Source: an uncultured Microbacterium sp. (GTDB lineage: Bacteria; Actinomycetota; Actinomycetes; Actinomycetales; Microbacteriaceae). From it: 64,000 bases of DNA. Where the stretch lies: assembly GCA_913774845.1 (NCBI GenBank), contig CAJYJO010000033.1, positions 1 to 64,000 on the forward strand, given 5' to 3'. The translations under genes were made by a program, and so were the position numbers. The stretch's first letter is position 1; every line of letters begins with the position of its first letter. The notes under the pieces were generated by a model. That model did no database searches. It saw nothing but the letters and a program-made list of their open reading frames with translations, and was not told where the DNA came from. Positions 26,780-34,476 of this stretch are shown here, one piece after another.

Positions 26780-28114
26780 GTGGCTGACGTCATAAACGCG
26801 ACGCGTGCGTTGCTGCGCTTGTCGGTGCAGAGCGAGGGGCGCCGTCTCGATATCGCCATTCCGGCTCAGGTGCCCGTCATCGAGTTCCTCCCCGGCTTCG
26901 CGCGCTCACTGGGCGTGCTCGACCCGTCGATGACGTCGTCGGGATACGCCCTCCACCGCGCCGACGGGACCGTCGTCGACGTCGCTCGCGGGGCCTCCGC
27001 CCAGGGCATCATCGACGGCGAGGTGCTCACGCTCGTCCGCGGCGGGCTCGTCGCCCAGCCCCGGGTCTACGACGACATCGTCGAAGCCGTCATCGACGCC
27101 ACCGCCCAGCAGAACCGCCCGTGGACCACGCGCGACAACGCGCGCACCGCTCTCGCCGTCAGCCTCGCCCTCCTGGGCGTGTGCGCGATCCTCCTCCTCG
27201 CCGCCGGACGCGCGCTCCCCTTCGGCGCGCTCGTCGCCGGCGGCGGCGCGATCGTGCTCCTCGTCGTCTCGTCCGTCGTCTCCCGGCTCGGCCAGGGCGA
27301 GGCGGGCCAAGGCCTCGGGATGGCGGCATCCGTCTTCGCTGCCGTTGCCGGTTACCTGGCCGTCCCGACGGCCTTCGAGCTGTGGGGCTGGCCGATGGCC
27401 GCCGCCGGCGGCGCGGCCTTCGTCATCGCGGGCGTCGCGCTGGCCCTGTCGCGCGACCGCGCCGAGGTGCAGCTCGCCCCGCTGATCGCGGGCGGCGCGA
27501 TCGGCGTGACCGGCACGATGGCCGCCTTCTTCCCGCCGGCGATGATCTGGACGCTCATGGTCGGTGTCGTCGCCACGCTCGGCGGCGCCCTGCCCTGGCT
27601 CGCGCTGGGCACGACCCGGTTGCGCGTCGTCTCGCCGCAGAGCGACGCCGAGATGTTCGCCGACCCCGAGCCGATCGACGCCGACGACGTCGCCGCTCGC
27701 GTCGCGCAGGGCAAACGCATCCTCATCGCGCTGCGCCTCGCCCTCGCCGCGGTCGTCCTCGTCGCCACCCCACTGGTCGCGGCGCAGAACGCCACCGGTG
27801 CGCTCGTCTGCTCCCTCGCGTTCGCCGGCATGATGTTCCCCTCGCGCCAGACCTTCGCGCGCTCGGGCGTGCTCACGGTGATGGCCACCGGCATCCTGGG
27901 TCTGGTGGTCGCGGGAGTCGCGGCGTCGCTCGCGCAGCCGGGACTGCGGGTCGGCATCCTCATCGTGCTCGCCGTGGCGACGGTGAGCGTCGTCACCGTC
28001 ACGCTGCTGGCGCCCAAGACCCGCCTCCGGCTCATCCGCCTCGCCGACACCGCCGAGCTGCTGGTGCTGGCGTCGCTGCTCCCCCTGGCGGTCATCTCGT
28101 CCGGACTGGCCTGA
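26780..28114 (+). CDS. eccD: Type VII secretion integral membrane protein EccD
   Basis: This 444-residue protein has an N-terminal ubiquitin-like (YukD) domain of about 95 residues (LLRLSVQSEGRRLDIAIPAQVPVIEFLP...DGEVLTLV), then about eleven TM segments from residue 120 to the end. In ESX structures EccD dimerises and forms the membrane raft around EccB and EccC. The start is GTG at 26780 after GAGAGGGGG. It opens a tight run with eccB (1-nt gap) and mycP. A second, divergent EccD-like protein is encoded at 20513-21859, and no EccE is seen. Confidence 0.93.
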   Translation: MADVINATRALLRLSVQSEGRRLDIAIPAQVPVIEFLPGFARSLGVLDPSMTSSGYALHRADGTVVDVARGASAQGIIDGEVLTLVRGGLVAQPRVYDDIVEAVIDATAQQNRPWTTRDNARTALAVSLALLGVCAILLLAAGRALPFGALVAGGGAIVLLVVSSVVSRLGQGEAGQGLGMAASVFAAVAGYLAVPTAFELWGWPMAAAGGAAFVIAGVALALSRDRAEVQLAPLIAGGAIGVTGTMAAFFPPAMIWTLMVGVVATLGGALPWLALGTTRLRVVSPQSDAEMFADPEPIDADDVAARVAQGKRILIALRLALAAVVLVATPLVAAQNATGALVCSLAFAGMMFPSRQTFARSGVLTVMATGILGLVVAGVAASLAQPGLRVGILIVLAVATVSVVTVTLLAPKTRLRLIRLADTAELLVLASLLPLAVISSGLA

Positions 28115-28115
28115 C

Positions 28116-29444
28116 ATGGCCACCAAGGGCGACCTGATCGAGGCGCAGAACTTCTCGCGCCGTCGTCTGCTCACGGCTTTCGTCAGCGGCGCCCCGGGCG
28201 GCAAGGAACTGCAGCCGAGCTCGCCGCTGCGCGCCGTCATCGCGGCGATCGCCCTGACGGTGCTCGTGGTGCTCGTCGGCGTCTTCTACGGGCTCATCCG
28301 TCCGGGCCTGCCCACGGGTTGGGAGAACGGCAAGCTGGTGCTCGTCTCCGACACGGGGGCCCGCTTCGTCACCGTCGAGGGGGTGCTGCATCCCGTCATC
28401 AACACCGCGAGCGCCCGCCTCCTCCTCCCGGCCAATCAGTACGGCGTCATCTCCACCGATCAGGCCACCCTGGCCGGGACACCGGTGGGCGACACGCTCG
28501 GCATCACCGGGGCACCCGACGAGCTGCCCCCGACATCGGGACTCCTCAACACGGGCTGGAGCGCGTGCGTCTCCGGCGACGTCGGCGTCGACGTTCGCCT
28601 GTCGACGGCGAGCGGCCCCACCCCCGCGACCGATCGCGCCGTGGTGGTGTCGGTCGACGGCATCCTGCACGTGGTCCAGGGCGGCCGCAGCTTCGCCGTG
28701 TCGAGCACCGAAGCCGACGCCGTGCTGCGCGCGGCCGGCATCTCGTCGCTCAATCCGATCCCGGTGCCCGCCTCGTGGCTCGACCTCTTCACGGCGGGGA
28801 CCGCGCTCACCCCCATCACGTTGCAGAACTACGGCGAGGCCGTCCCGGGCACCTCGCTGCGCGCCGGACAGGTGGTCAGGCAGGCGGGCGCCCCCGAAGA
28901 CGAGCGGTTCCTCGTGCAGACCGGCGGCGTGCTCGAGTCGCTCTCTCCCCTGGCCTGGCAGCTGTATCAGCTCGGCAGCGGCAGCGCCCTCGGGGGCCAG
29001 GTCACCGAGGTCACCGCCGACGAGATCCGCAGCCTCCCCACCGCGACGCAGGGGCTCGGCGACGAGTGGCCCGACACCGGCTTCGAGACCGTCGCCGCAG
29101 GTCAACGCCCGTGCGCGGTGCTCACCACGGGCGACAGCGGGGCCGAGACGGCGCTCGCGACCCAGCCGACCTCGACCGCCGTCACCGCCGGCGTCCGCGT
29201 CGACCCCAGCCACGGTGCGCTCGTGCGCTCCGGAGGGCGTGGTGACCAGAACGCGAGCATCCTCACGCTCGTGGATGCCACCGGCACCGCCTTCCCGCTC
29301 CCGGGAGCGACCGACGAGACCATCGCGCGCCTCGGCTACACGTCCGATCAGATCGGCGCCATCGCCGACGGCTGGACGGCGCTGCTGCCCACCGGTCCGT
29401 CGCTGAGCGAGGACGCCGCGCAGCGCACGCCGGAGGCGAAGTGA
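28116..29444 (+). CDS. eccB: Type VII secretion protein EccB
   Basis: This 442-residue protein has a short cytosolic start (MATKGDLIEAQNFSRRRLLTAFVSG), one TM segment (about residues 40-62), and a large extracytoplasmic domain. The conserved EccB N-terminal motif with -Q-FSRRR- just ahead of the helix is clear, and the outer domain has repeated beta-rich R repeats around a core with the pair TGWSACVSG and GQRPCAVLT. The two Cys residues would form the conserved periplasmic disulfide. Its stop overlaps the mycP GTG (GTGA). EccB is the only copy in the locus and probably forms the outer hub of the complex. Confidence 0.94.
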   Translation: MATKGDLIEAQNFSRRRLLTAFVSGAPGGKELQPSSPLRAVIAAIALTVLVVLVGVFYGLIRPGLPTGWENGKLVLVSDTGARFVTVEGVLHPVINTASARLLLPANQYGVISTDQATLAGTPVGDTLGITGAPDELPPTSGLLNTGWSACVSGDVGVDVRLSTASGPTPATDRAVVVSVDGILHVVQGGRSFAVSSTEADAVLRAAGISSLNPIPVPASWLDLFTAGTALTPITLQNYGEAVPGTSLRAGQVVRQAGAPEDERFLVQTGGVLESLSPLAWQLYQLGSGSALGGQVTEVTADEIRSLPTATQGLGDEWPDTGFETVAAGQRPCAVLTTGDSGAETALATQPTSTAVTAGVRVDPSHGALVRSGGRGDQNASILTLVDATGTAFPLPGATDETIARLGYTSDQIGAIADGWTALLPTGPSLSEDAAQRTPEAK

Positions 29445-30760
29445 CCCGTAGCGGCCCTCGGCGACGCGCGCTCGCGGCGGCGCTCGGGCTCGGCATCCTG
29501 TTCAGCGTGGCATCCTCCCCCGCTCATGCCGCGGCCCCGGTCCTGGCCGCCACCACCGACACCCAGTGCACGGCGACCACGCGCGTGCCGCAGGCGCCCC
29601 CCGCGCTCGATCGCCTGCAGAGCACGTCCGCGTGGGCGCTCACGCGCGGCGAAGGGGTGACCGTCGCCGTCGTCGACTCGGGTGTGGCGACGAACCCGCA
29701 CCTCGACGCGGTGGTCGTCCCGGGCGTCAACCTCGTCCCCGACGGCACCGACGCCTCCGGCCGCACCGACCAGCTCGGACACGGCACCGTCATCGCCGGC
29801 CAGATCGCGGCACAGGTCATCTCGGGTTCCGGGGTGCAGGGGCTCGCGCCGGCGGCGAAGATCCTCCCCGTGCGCGTCTACGCGGGCGATTCGAAGGAGC
29901 TCGTCGACGCCGGTTTCGGTCCGAATACGCAGCGGATGGCCGAGGGTATCCGTGCCGCCGCCGACCGCGGCGCCCAGATCATCAACGTCTCGATGAGCAC
30001 GACCGAGCGCAACGCCGCTCTCGCCGACGCCGTCGCGTACGCCACCGGACGCGGCAGCCTCGTCGTCGGCAGCGCGGGAAACCGCAGCTCCGTGGCCGCG
30101 GTCGAGACCGACGAGACCGACGGTGCACGGTACCCGGCCGGTTTCGCCGACGCGATCGGGGTGACCGCCACCGACCTCAGCGGGTCGGTCACCGAGGCCA
30201 GCATCTTCGGACCCCACGTGACCCTGGCCGCGCCCGGTCAGGAGATCGCGTCGGCCTGGCCCCTCGGCGGCGACTGCGTGGTGGCGGCGAGCGAACCCGC
30301 GACCAGCTGGGCCGCCGCGTACGCGTCGGCGGCGGCGGCTCTCGTCGCCTCCGCCCATCCGGACGAGACCCCCGCGCAGTGGGCCTACCGTCTCGAGGCG
30401 ACCGCGGTGCGCCCGCAGCCGGACGAGCGTTCCAACGTGTCGGGCTGGGGCGTCGTGCAGCCCTACGACGCGCTCGTGCTCGTCCCGGGCTCGGGTCTGC
30501 GCGGGCCCGCGAGTCCCTTCACGTCGGCTTCGCCCTCCCCCTCCCCCACGGCGACATCCGCGGCGGTGTCGATCGTCGTCGGTCCCGGACCGGATGCCGC
30601 CGCCCTCACGACCGCGACCGGCATCGGTCTTGCAGGACTCGTCGCGCTCGGAGCGATCGGCGCGCTCGCGGTCTTCGTCAGCCGACGCCGCGACGAGAGC
30701 GCCCCGCGCCGCCCCGCGCCGACCGGGCGCGGCCTGTATCGGGACGAGACCGCCGAGTAG
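29441..30760 (+). CDS. mycP: Type VII secretion-associated serine protease mycosin 2
   Basis: This 439-residue mycosin has a signal peptide (about residues 1-30, ending AHA), triad D79 (AVVDSG), H114 (LGHGT) and S289 (ATSWAAAY), oxyanion Asn in SAGN, then a Ser/Pro/Thr-rich stalk, one TM segment (about residues 390-412) and a basic tail. The nucleophile motif reads ATSWAAA where subtilases usually have GTS-AAP; the Pro is missing. N-terminal Cys43 may bond to the prodomain-like extension, as in mycobacterial mycosins. It is the last gene of the plus-strand run, followed at once by a hairpin terminator. Confidence 0.93.
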   Translation: MTRSGPRRRALAAALGLGILFSVASSPAHAAAPVLAATTDTQCTATTRVPQAPPALDRLQSTSAWALTRGEGVTVAVVDSGVATNPHLDAVVVPGVNLVPDGTDASGRTDQLGHGTVIAGQIAAQVISGSGVQGLAPAAKILPVRVYAGDSKELVDAGFGPNTQRMAEGIRAAADRGAQIINVSMSTTERNAALADAVAYATGRGSLVVGSAGNRSSVAAVETDETDGARYPAGFADAIGVTATDLSGSVTEASIFGPHVTLAAPGQEIASAWPLGGDCVVAASEPATSWAAAYASAAAALVASAHPDETPAQWAYRLEATAVRPQPDERSNVSGWGVVQPYDALVLVPGSGLRGPASPFTSASPSPSPTATSAAVSIVVGPGPDAAALTTATGIGLAGLVALGAIGALAVFVSRRRDESAPRRPAPTGRGLYRDETAE

Positions 30761-30761
30761 A

Positions 30762-30783
30762 CGGGCGCGTTTACGTGCGCCCG
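30762..30783 (+). terminator. Terminator at the end of the type VII plus-strand operon
   Basis: CGGGCGC (30762-30768) and GCGCCCG (30777-30783) form a 7-bp stem, starting 2 nt after the mycP stop. The 8-nt loop GTTTACGT can pair further to a tighter loop. Confidence 0.65.
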
Positions 30784-30825
30784 GGGATTGCGGGTGCGCC
30801 GGGGCCATCGGGGGGACCGCGGGTC

Positions 30826-31236
30826 GGCGCGGGACGGGAAGGGAGGAGAAACCGGCACCGGAGGACCCAGACCCGCGCAACCGCCCTCCCCCCGCCGACT
30901 CCCCTCCCGCGATCCAGCCCCGGGCGCAAGCCCCGGGCGCAGCCCCCACCGCCGGCACCCCACCCCGGACGCGCGGCGCGCGCCGGGAACGGAGGAGAAA
31001 CCGGCACCGGAGGACCCAAACCCGCGCAACCACCCTCCCCCCGCCGATTCCCCTCCCGCGGCGATCCAGTCCCGGGCGGAGACCCCGACCGCAGCCCCCA
31101 CCGCCGGTACCCCACCCGGGACGCGCGGCGCGCGGGACGGGAAGGGAGGAGAAACCGGCACCGGAGGACCCAAACCCTCGGAACCACCCTCCCCCCGCCG
31201 ATTCCCCTCCCGCGGGGGGGATTCAGCCCCGGGGTC
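30826..31236. repeat. Three tandem copies of a ~150-bp repeat between mycP and the FHA gene
   Basis: A unit containing GGAGGAGAAACCGGCACCGG followed by a run of C-rich tracts (CCCTCCCCCCGCCGA, CCCCTCCCGC) occurs three times. The shared GAGAAACC element begins at 30846, 30995 and 31149, giving periods of 149 and 154 nt. Copies differ by scattered substitutions and short indels, and the last runs up to the stop codon of the convergent FHA gene. I see no convincing gene in this 476-nt stretch: the three copies are not in one frame. Strong C-run/G-run strand asymmetry is notable. Confidence 0.8.
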
Positions 31237-32667
31237 CTACGCGGACGGACCGGCGGGACGCAGCTCGAGGTGCGCGTCGCCGAGGCGGAAGCGGACCGGC
31301 ACGGGCGCCGTGCCACCCGCGCCGATGCGCTCTGCGCGGCCGTCGTCGAGCACGAGGGTCACGCCGTTGGTGGAGTCGAGGTCGGTCACGGTCCAGCCGG
31401 TCACCGTCCAGTCGAGACGCGCGTGCTGCTTCGACACCGTACGCGTGGAGTCGACCACCGCGATCGCCTGGACGGATTCATCGGATGCCGCGGGCTTGCG
31501 GCCCAGCACGACGGTGCGGCTGGTCAGCGGCACCTGACGACCGTCGGGCAGGCCGAGCGTCCACTCTCCGCGGCGTCGCGAACGCGGACGCAGCTGCGTC
31601 TGCTCGTCGACCGGCGCCGCGGCAGCATCCGCCGCATCCGTGGACGGCGCGTCCGTGACATCCGTGGTCTCCTCGACCCGTTCGAAGGTCGGGGTTGCCG
31701 TGATCGCGGAGGGCGGGTCGGCGGGAGCGGATGCCGAGACCCCGGCCGCGGACTCGGATCCGGGGGCACGGGCGATGGTCGCGTCGGGTGCGGCGGGATC
31801 CGCGGCCTCGAGCGCGCCAGCACGGGCGGGGCCCGCTGTGGCGTCGGACGGGACCTCGGAGCCGGACGTGGCCGGAGTCGATGCGACGGGGGCCGGAGCA
31901 GACGCGGCCGCGGAAGCCGGCGCCGGGGCATCAGCGACCGCAGAACCAGGAGCGGGCTCGGGAGACGCCGAGGCCGGAGCAGACGCGGCCGCGAGGGACG
32001 GCGCGGAGTCAGACGCGGCCGCCGGCGCCGGCGAACCCGCGGCCGACACACCGGGGGCAGACGCGGAGGGCGGCACGTCGTCGGCGGCGCGCGCGGAGCG
32101 GCGCAGGGAGGTGTGCTCGAGCTCGGGCGCGATCTCGACGGGGCCGGGGAGGGTGGGGATGACCGCCGGGGCCTCCGGTTCCGGGGCGGCGGAACGCGAC
32201 CCGGCTGCCGCGGCGGCGACACCCGGCACCGCGGCGATCGGTCCGGCGGGTTCGGCCGACACCGGGGCCTCGACGGGCGACGGGGCGGTCGGCTCGGGGG
32301 AGGCGGCATCCCTCGCCTTCCCCCCGGAGGCGAGCAGCGTCGACCAGACCGGCGGGAAGAGCACCGCGAGCGCCGTCGTCCCGGCACCCCGGCCGGACGC
32401 GGTGCCGATCCGGTGGGCGGCGCGGGCCTTGAGCACGAGCGCGTAGACGTTGACGAACGGCACGAGCAGCAGCACGGCGCGGACGGGATCGATGCGTCCG
32501 AGGCGGAAGATCTCGGCGTCGTTCACCACCGGCACCCACGCCCGCCACGTCTCGACGCCGCGCGCGTCGAACACCCGCGCGAGACCGATGGCGTACCAGA
32601 TGTGCAGCGCCACGGCCGGCACGAGGAGCGCCCCCGCGATCGCGGCGATCAGGCTCAGAACCAGCAT
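31237..32667 (-). CDS. Membrane protein with C-terminal FHA domain (type VII locus)
   Basis: This 476-residue protein has three hydrophobic segments in its first 110 residues (LVLSLIAAIAGALLVPAVAL; ...PVRAVLLLVPFVNVYALVL; ...GTTALAVLFPPVWSTLL), resembling a DUF5684-type signal-peptidase-associated membrane region. A 240-residue Ala/Pro/Ser-rich linker follows, and then an FHA domain with LGRKP, RTVSKQHARLD and DLDSTNGVTLV. DEQTQLRPR just before the FHA region is a candidate phosphothreonine site for self-binding. It is convergent with mycP and separated by the 150-bp repeats. A role in phospho-regulation of secretion is inferred from position. The linker varies strongly in composition, as expected of a disordered tether. 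Confidence 0.82.
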   Translation of the reverse strand: MLVLSLIAAIAGALLVPAVALHIWYAIGLARVFDARGVETWRAWVPVVNDAEIFRLGRIDPVRAVLLLVPFVNVYALVLKARAAHRIGTASGRGAGTTALAVLFPPVWSTLLASGGKARDAASPEPTAPSPVEAPVSAEPAGPIAAVPGVAAAAAGSRSAAPEPEAPAVIPTLPGPVEIAPELEHTSLRRSARAADDVPPSASAPGVSAAGSPAPAAASDSAPSLAAASAPASASPEPAPGSAVADAPAPASAAASAPAPVASTPATSGSEVPSDATAGPARAGALEAADPAAPDATIARAPGSESAAGVSASAPADPPSAITATPTFERVEETTDVTDAPSTDAADAAAAPVDEQTQLRPRSRRRGEWTLGLPDGRQVPLTSRTVVLGRKPAASDESVQAIAVVDSTRTVSKQHARLDWTVTGWTVTDLDSTNGVTLVLDDGRAERIGAGGTAPVPVRFRLGDAHLELRPAGPSA

Positions 32668-32718
32668 GCGTCCTCCGTCGACGGTCGCCCTCGACGCTAC
32701 CGTGCGCCGCGCGCGGAT

Positions 32719-32913
32719 TCAGCCGACGGCCCGGGTCAGGGGGACGGGCGGCGCCACGGTCGCAGGGTCGAGGTCGACGCGCCGCGCCGCGCAGCCGACG
32801 CAGCGCACGTAGCGGATACGCCCCTCGGCGGTGGTGTGTGCGGACTCGGTGAGCCAGGCGTGCTCGTGCGGCGGGGCACTGACGGGCGGGGGAAGGGTTC
32901 GGGGGATGCTCAT
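32719..32913 (-). CDS. Small CxxC protein, 64 aa, next to a CGNR gene
   Basis: This short protein has a Pro-rich start (SIPRTLPPPVSAPP), then HEHAWLTESAHTTAEGRIRYVRCVGCAARRVDL. The His-x-His, S-H-T and Cys-x-x-Cys pattern suggests one zinc site. Its ATG at 32913 is 26 nt from the start of the divergently transcribed CGNR gene. I recall similar anonymous small proteins in other actinobacteria next to CGNR-type genes. Codon use fits. Function unknown; a small zinc-ribbon regulator or partner is the best guess. The next gene on the same strand (31237) starts 52 nt beyond its stop. Confidence 0.65.
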   Translation of the reverse strand: MSIPRTLPPPVSAPPHEHAWLTESAHTTAEGRIRYVRCVGCAARRVDLDPATVAPPVPLTRAVG

Positions 32914-32938
32914 GGACTCAGCGTGATGTAATGCCCTT

Positions 32939-33454
32939 ATGCACCTCAACCCTTACGGCGAGTACGCGGTCCTCCTCGCAGCCTCGCTGGCGAACGACTG
33001 GCCGGTCGACCGCGCGGGGATCGAGGAGCGCACGATCGAGATGGGGATGACGATGCGCTTCCCGGTCGCGGCCGACGATCACGAGCGCACGCGCGGCGTC
33101 GTCGACGAGTGGCTGCGCGTGGTCGACGAGACGGACCCGGCCGCGCGCGCTGCGCTGCTGAACGCGCAGATGGCGGCGGTGACCGCGTATCCCCGCCTGA
33201 CCGACCACGACGGCGAGGGCTGGCACCTCCACTACAGGGACAGCGACGAGGCCCTGCCCCGCGTGCTCGCGGCCGTCATCTCGGTGGGCACCTCGCTGCA
33301 CCTCGTCACCCGCGGCATGGACCGTCTGCGGCGATGCGCCGCCGCGCCCTGTACGCGCGTCGTCGTCGACGTCACGCGCAACGGCCGGCAGCGCTACTGC
33401 TCGGTGCGCTGCGCGAATCGCGCGGCCGTGCGCCGGCATCGGGCCCGGAGCTGA
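32939..33454 (+). CDS. CGNR zinc-finger (ABATE domain) protein
   Basis: This 171-residue protein has an ABATE-type N-terminal domain (LAASLANDWP..., later VLAAVISVGTSLH) and a C-terminal zinc finger RCAAAPCTRVVVDVTRNGRQRYCSVRCANRAAVRRHR, given here in parts: RCAAAPC, RQRYCSVRC and ANRAAVRRHR. The four Cys that bind Zn are intact, but the family-naming CGNR reads CANR. Such proteins are thought to be DNA-binding regulators of stress or antibiotic response. Its start, ATG at 32939, is 26 nt from the divergent 64-aa gene, so the two likely share a promoter. It is followed by an intergenic gap of 117 nt. Confidence 0.88.
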   Translation: MHLNPYGEYAVLLAASLANDWPVDRAGIEERTIEMGMTMRFPVAADDHERTRGVVDEWLRVVDETDPAARAALLNAQMAAVTAYPRLTDHDGEGWHLHYRDSDEALPRVLAAVISVGTSLHLVTRGMDRLRRCAAAPCTRVVVDVTRNGRQRYCSVRCANRAAVRRHRARS

Positions 33455-33571
33455 TCCGGGCGGGAACCCCACCTGTCCGCGGCGCGAACGCAGAGTCCAC
33501 CGGCGCCCGACCATGCGACGGCGGCAACGGGCAGAATAGCCGCGGCACGACCCCGCGAAGCCGGAGCGCCC

Positions 33572-33845
33572 TCACACGTCCGGTGTGTGCAGCCGCGCGA
33601 GGATCGCGACGGTGCCGCCGATCCTGCCGAGCTCGTCGCGCGCCATCTGCCCGGTCGTGCGGTCGCCGCGGCGCATCGAGAAGAAGAGCACGAGGTAGTC
33701 CCGCACGGCGCCGGCGAGGATCACGCCGACGATGATCCAGATGGTGCCCGGCAGGTAGCCCATCTGCGCGGCGAGCACGGGACCGACGAGGGGACCGGCA
33801 CCCGCGATCGCGGCGAAGTGGTGGCCGTAGAGCACACGGCGATCG
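33572..33845 (-). pseudogene. Internal remnant of carbon starvation protein CstA
   Basis: A 90-residue stretch closely matches the internal CstA motif block: RRVLYGHHFAAIAGAG, PLVGPVLAAQMGYLPGT and AGAVRDYLVLFFSMRRG, then GQMARDELGRIGG. Intact CstA (peptide/pyruvate carrier) is about 700 residues with 16 or more TM helices, and this segment normally lies near residues 90-180. Here the upstream side is unrelated Arg/Ser/Pro sequence, and the frame ends at a TGA right after TVAILARLHTPDV. So both the N-terminal and C-terminal parts are missing. It cannot be a working transporter. Extra codons upstream to 34105 are open but look like noise. Confidence 0.8.
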
Positions 33846-34140
33846 CGTCCACCGGCTCCGGAGCCTGTCGGGTGGGACGGCGACCGGGGGAGGGTCGGGT
33901 CGGTGATGACGTCGTCGTCGACGGATGCGCTCAGGGTGTCTCCTGTTCGCGCCACTGCGGACTCGGGAAGGCTAAGCGGATGCCGAGCCCCGGGCCCGCG
34001 GCATCCCTCCCGCGTGCGATGAGCGGCGCGATCGGTGCGACGAGCGGTCCTCCCCGCTCGATACGGCAGCGCGGAGGGGATGGCGGAACACGGCGCGCCC
34101 CGCATACGTTGCTGTGGACACCGACGACAGGAGACGCCCG

Positions 34141-34476
34141 ATGGCCGATGAACTGACCGTGACCCGCAACGACGAGGAACGCCGCTACGAGATCCACGTG
34201 GGCGACGAGCTCGGCGGATTCCTCGAGTTCGAGCCCGCGGGCGACCGCGTCGAGCTCCCCCACACCGAGATCGATCCCGCTTTCACGGGCAAGGGCCTCG
34301 GCTCCCGCCTGGCGAGCGAGGCACTGTCCGACCTCGCGCGCCGGGGCGACACCGTCATCCCCTCGTGCCCGTTCCTCGCGCACTACCTCCGCGAGCACGA
34401 CGTGCCGGGGCTCGTCGTCGAGTGGCCCGACGAGGACGACGCCACCGACTCCGCGGGGCCCGGCGAACCGTCGTGA
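34141..34476 (+). CDS. GNAT-family N-acetyltransferase, short YjdJ type
   Basis: This 111-residue protein belongs to the small single-domain GCN5-related acetyltransferases: NDEERRYEIHVGDELGGFLEF, VELPHTEIDPAFTGKGLGSRLA and CPFLAHYL. The acetyl-CoA pyrophosphate loop is GKGLGS. The family often acts on small amines or N-termini; the substrate is not predictable. The ATG at 34141 follows AGGAGA and reads directly into the family core. Its TGA overlaps the GTG of the pirin gene (GTGA), so the two are coupled. No membrane segment. Confidence 0.87.
   Translation: MADELTVTRNDEERRYEIHVGDELGGFLEFEPAGDRVELPHTEIDPAFTGKGLGSRLASEALSDLARRGDTVIPSCPFLAHYLREHDVPGLVVEWPDEDDATDSAGPGEPS

Noticed and set aside
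29566-32931. A 1121-codon plus-strand open frame overlapping mycP, the repeats and the minus-strand FHA gene
   Set aside because: Its sequence is Arg/Gly/Pro-rich shadow translation over three clearly real features in other frames.
33846-34105. N-terminal extension of the CstA remnant frame
   Set aside because: The residues bear no resemblance to CstA's N-terminus and have Arg/Ser/Pro noise composition; treated as non-coding.
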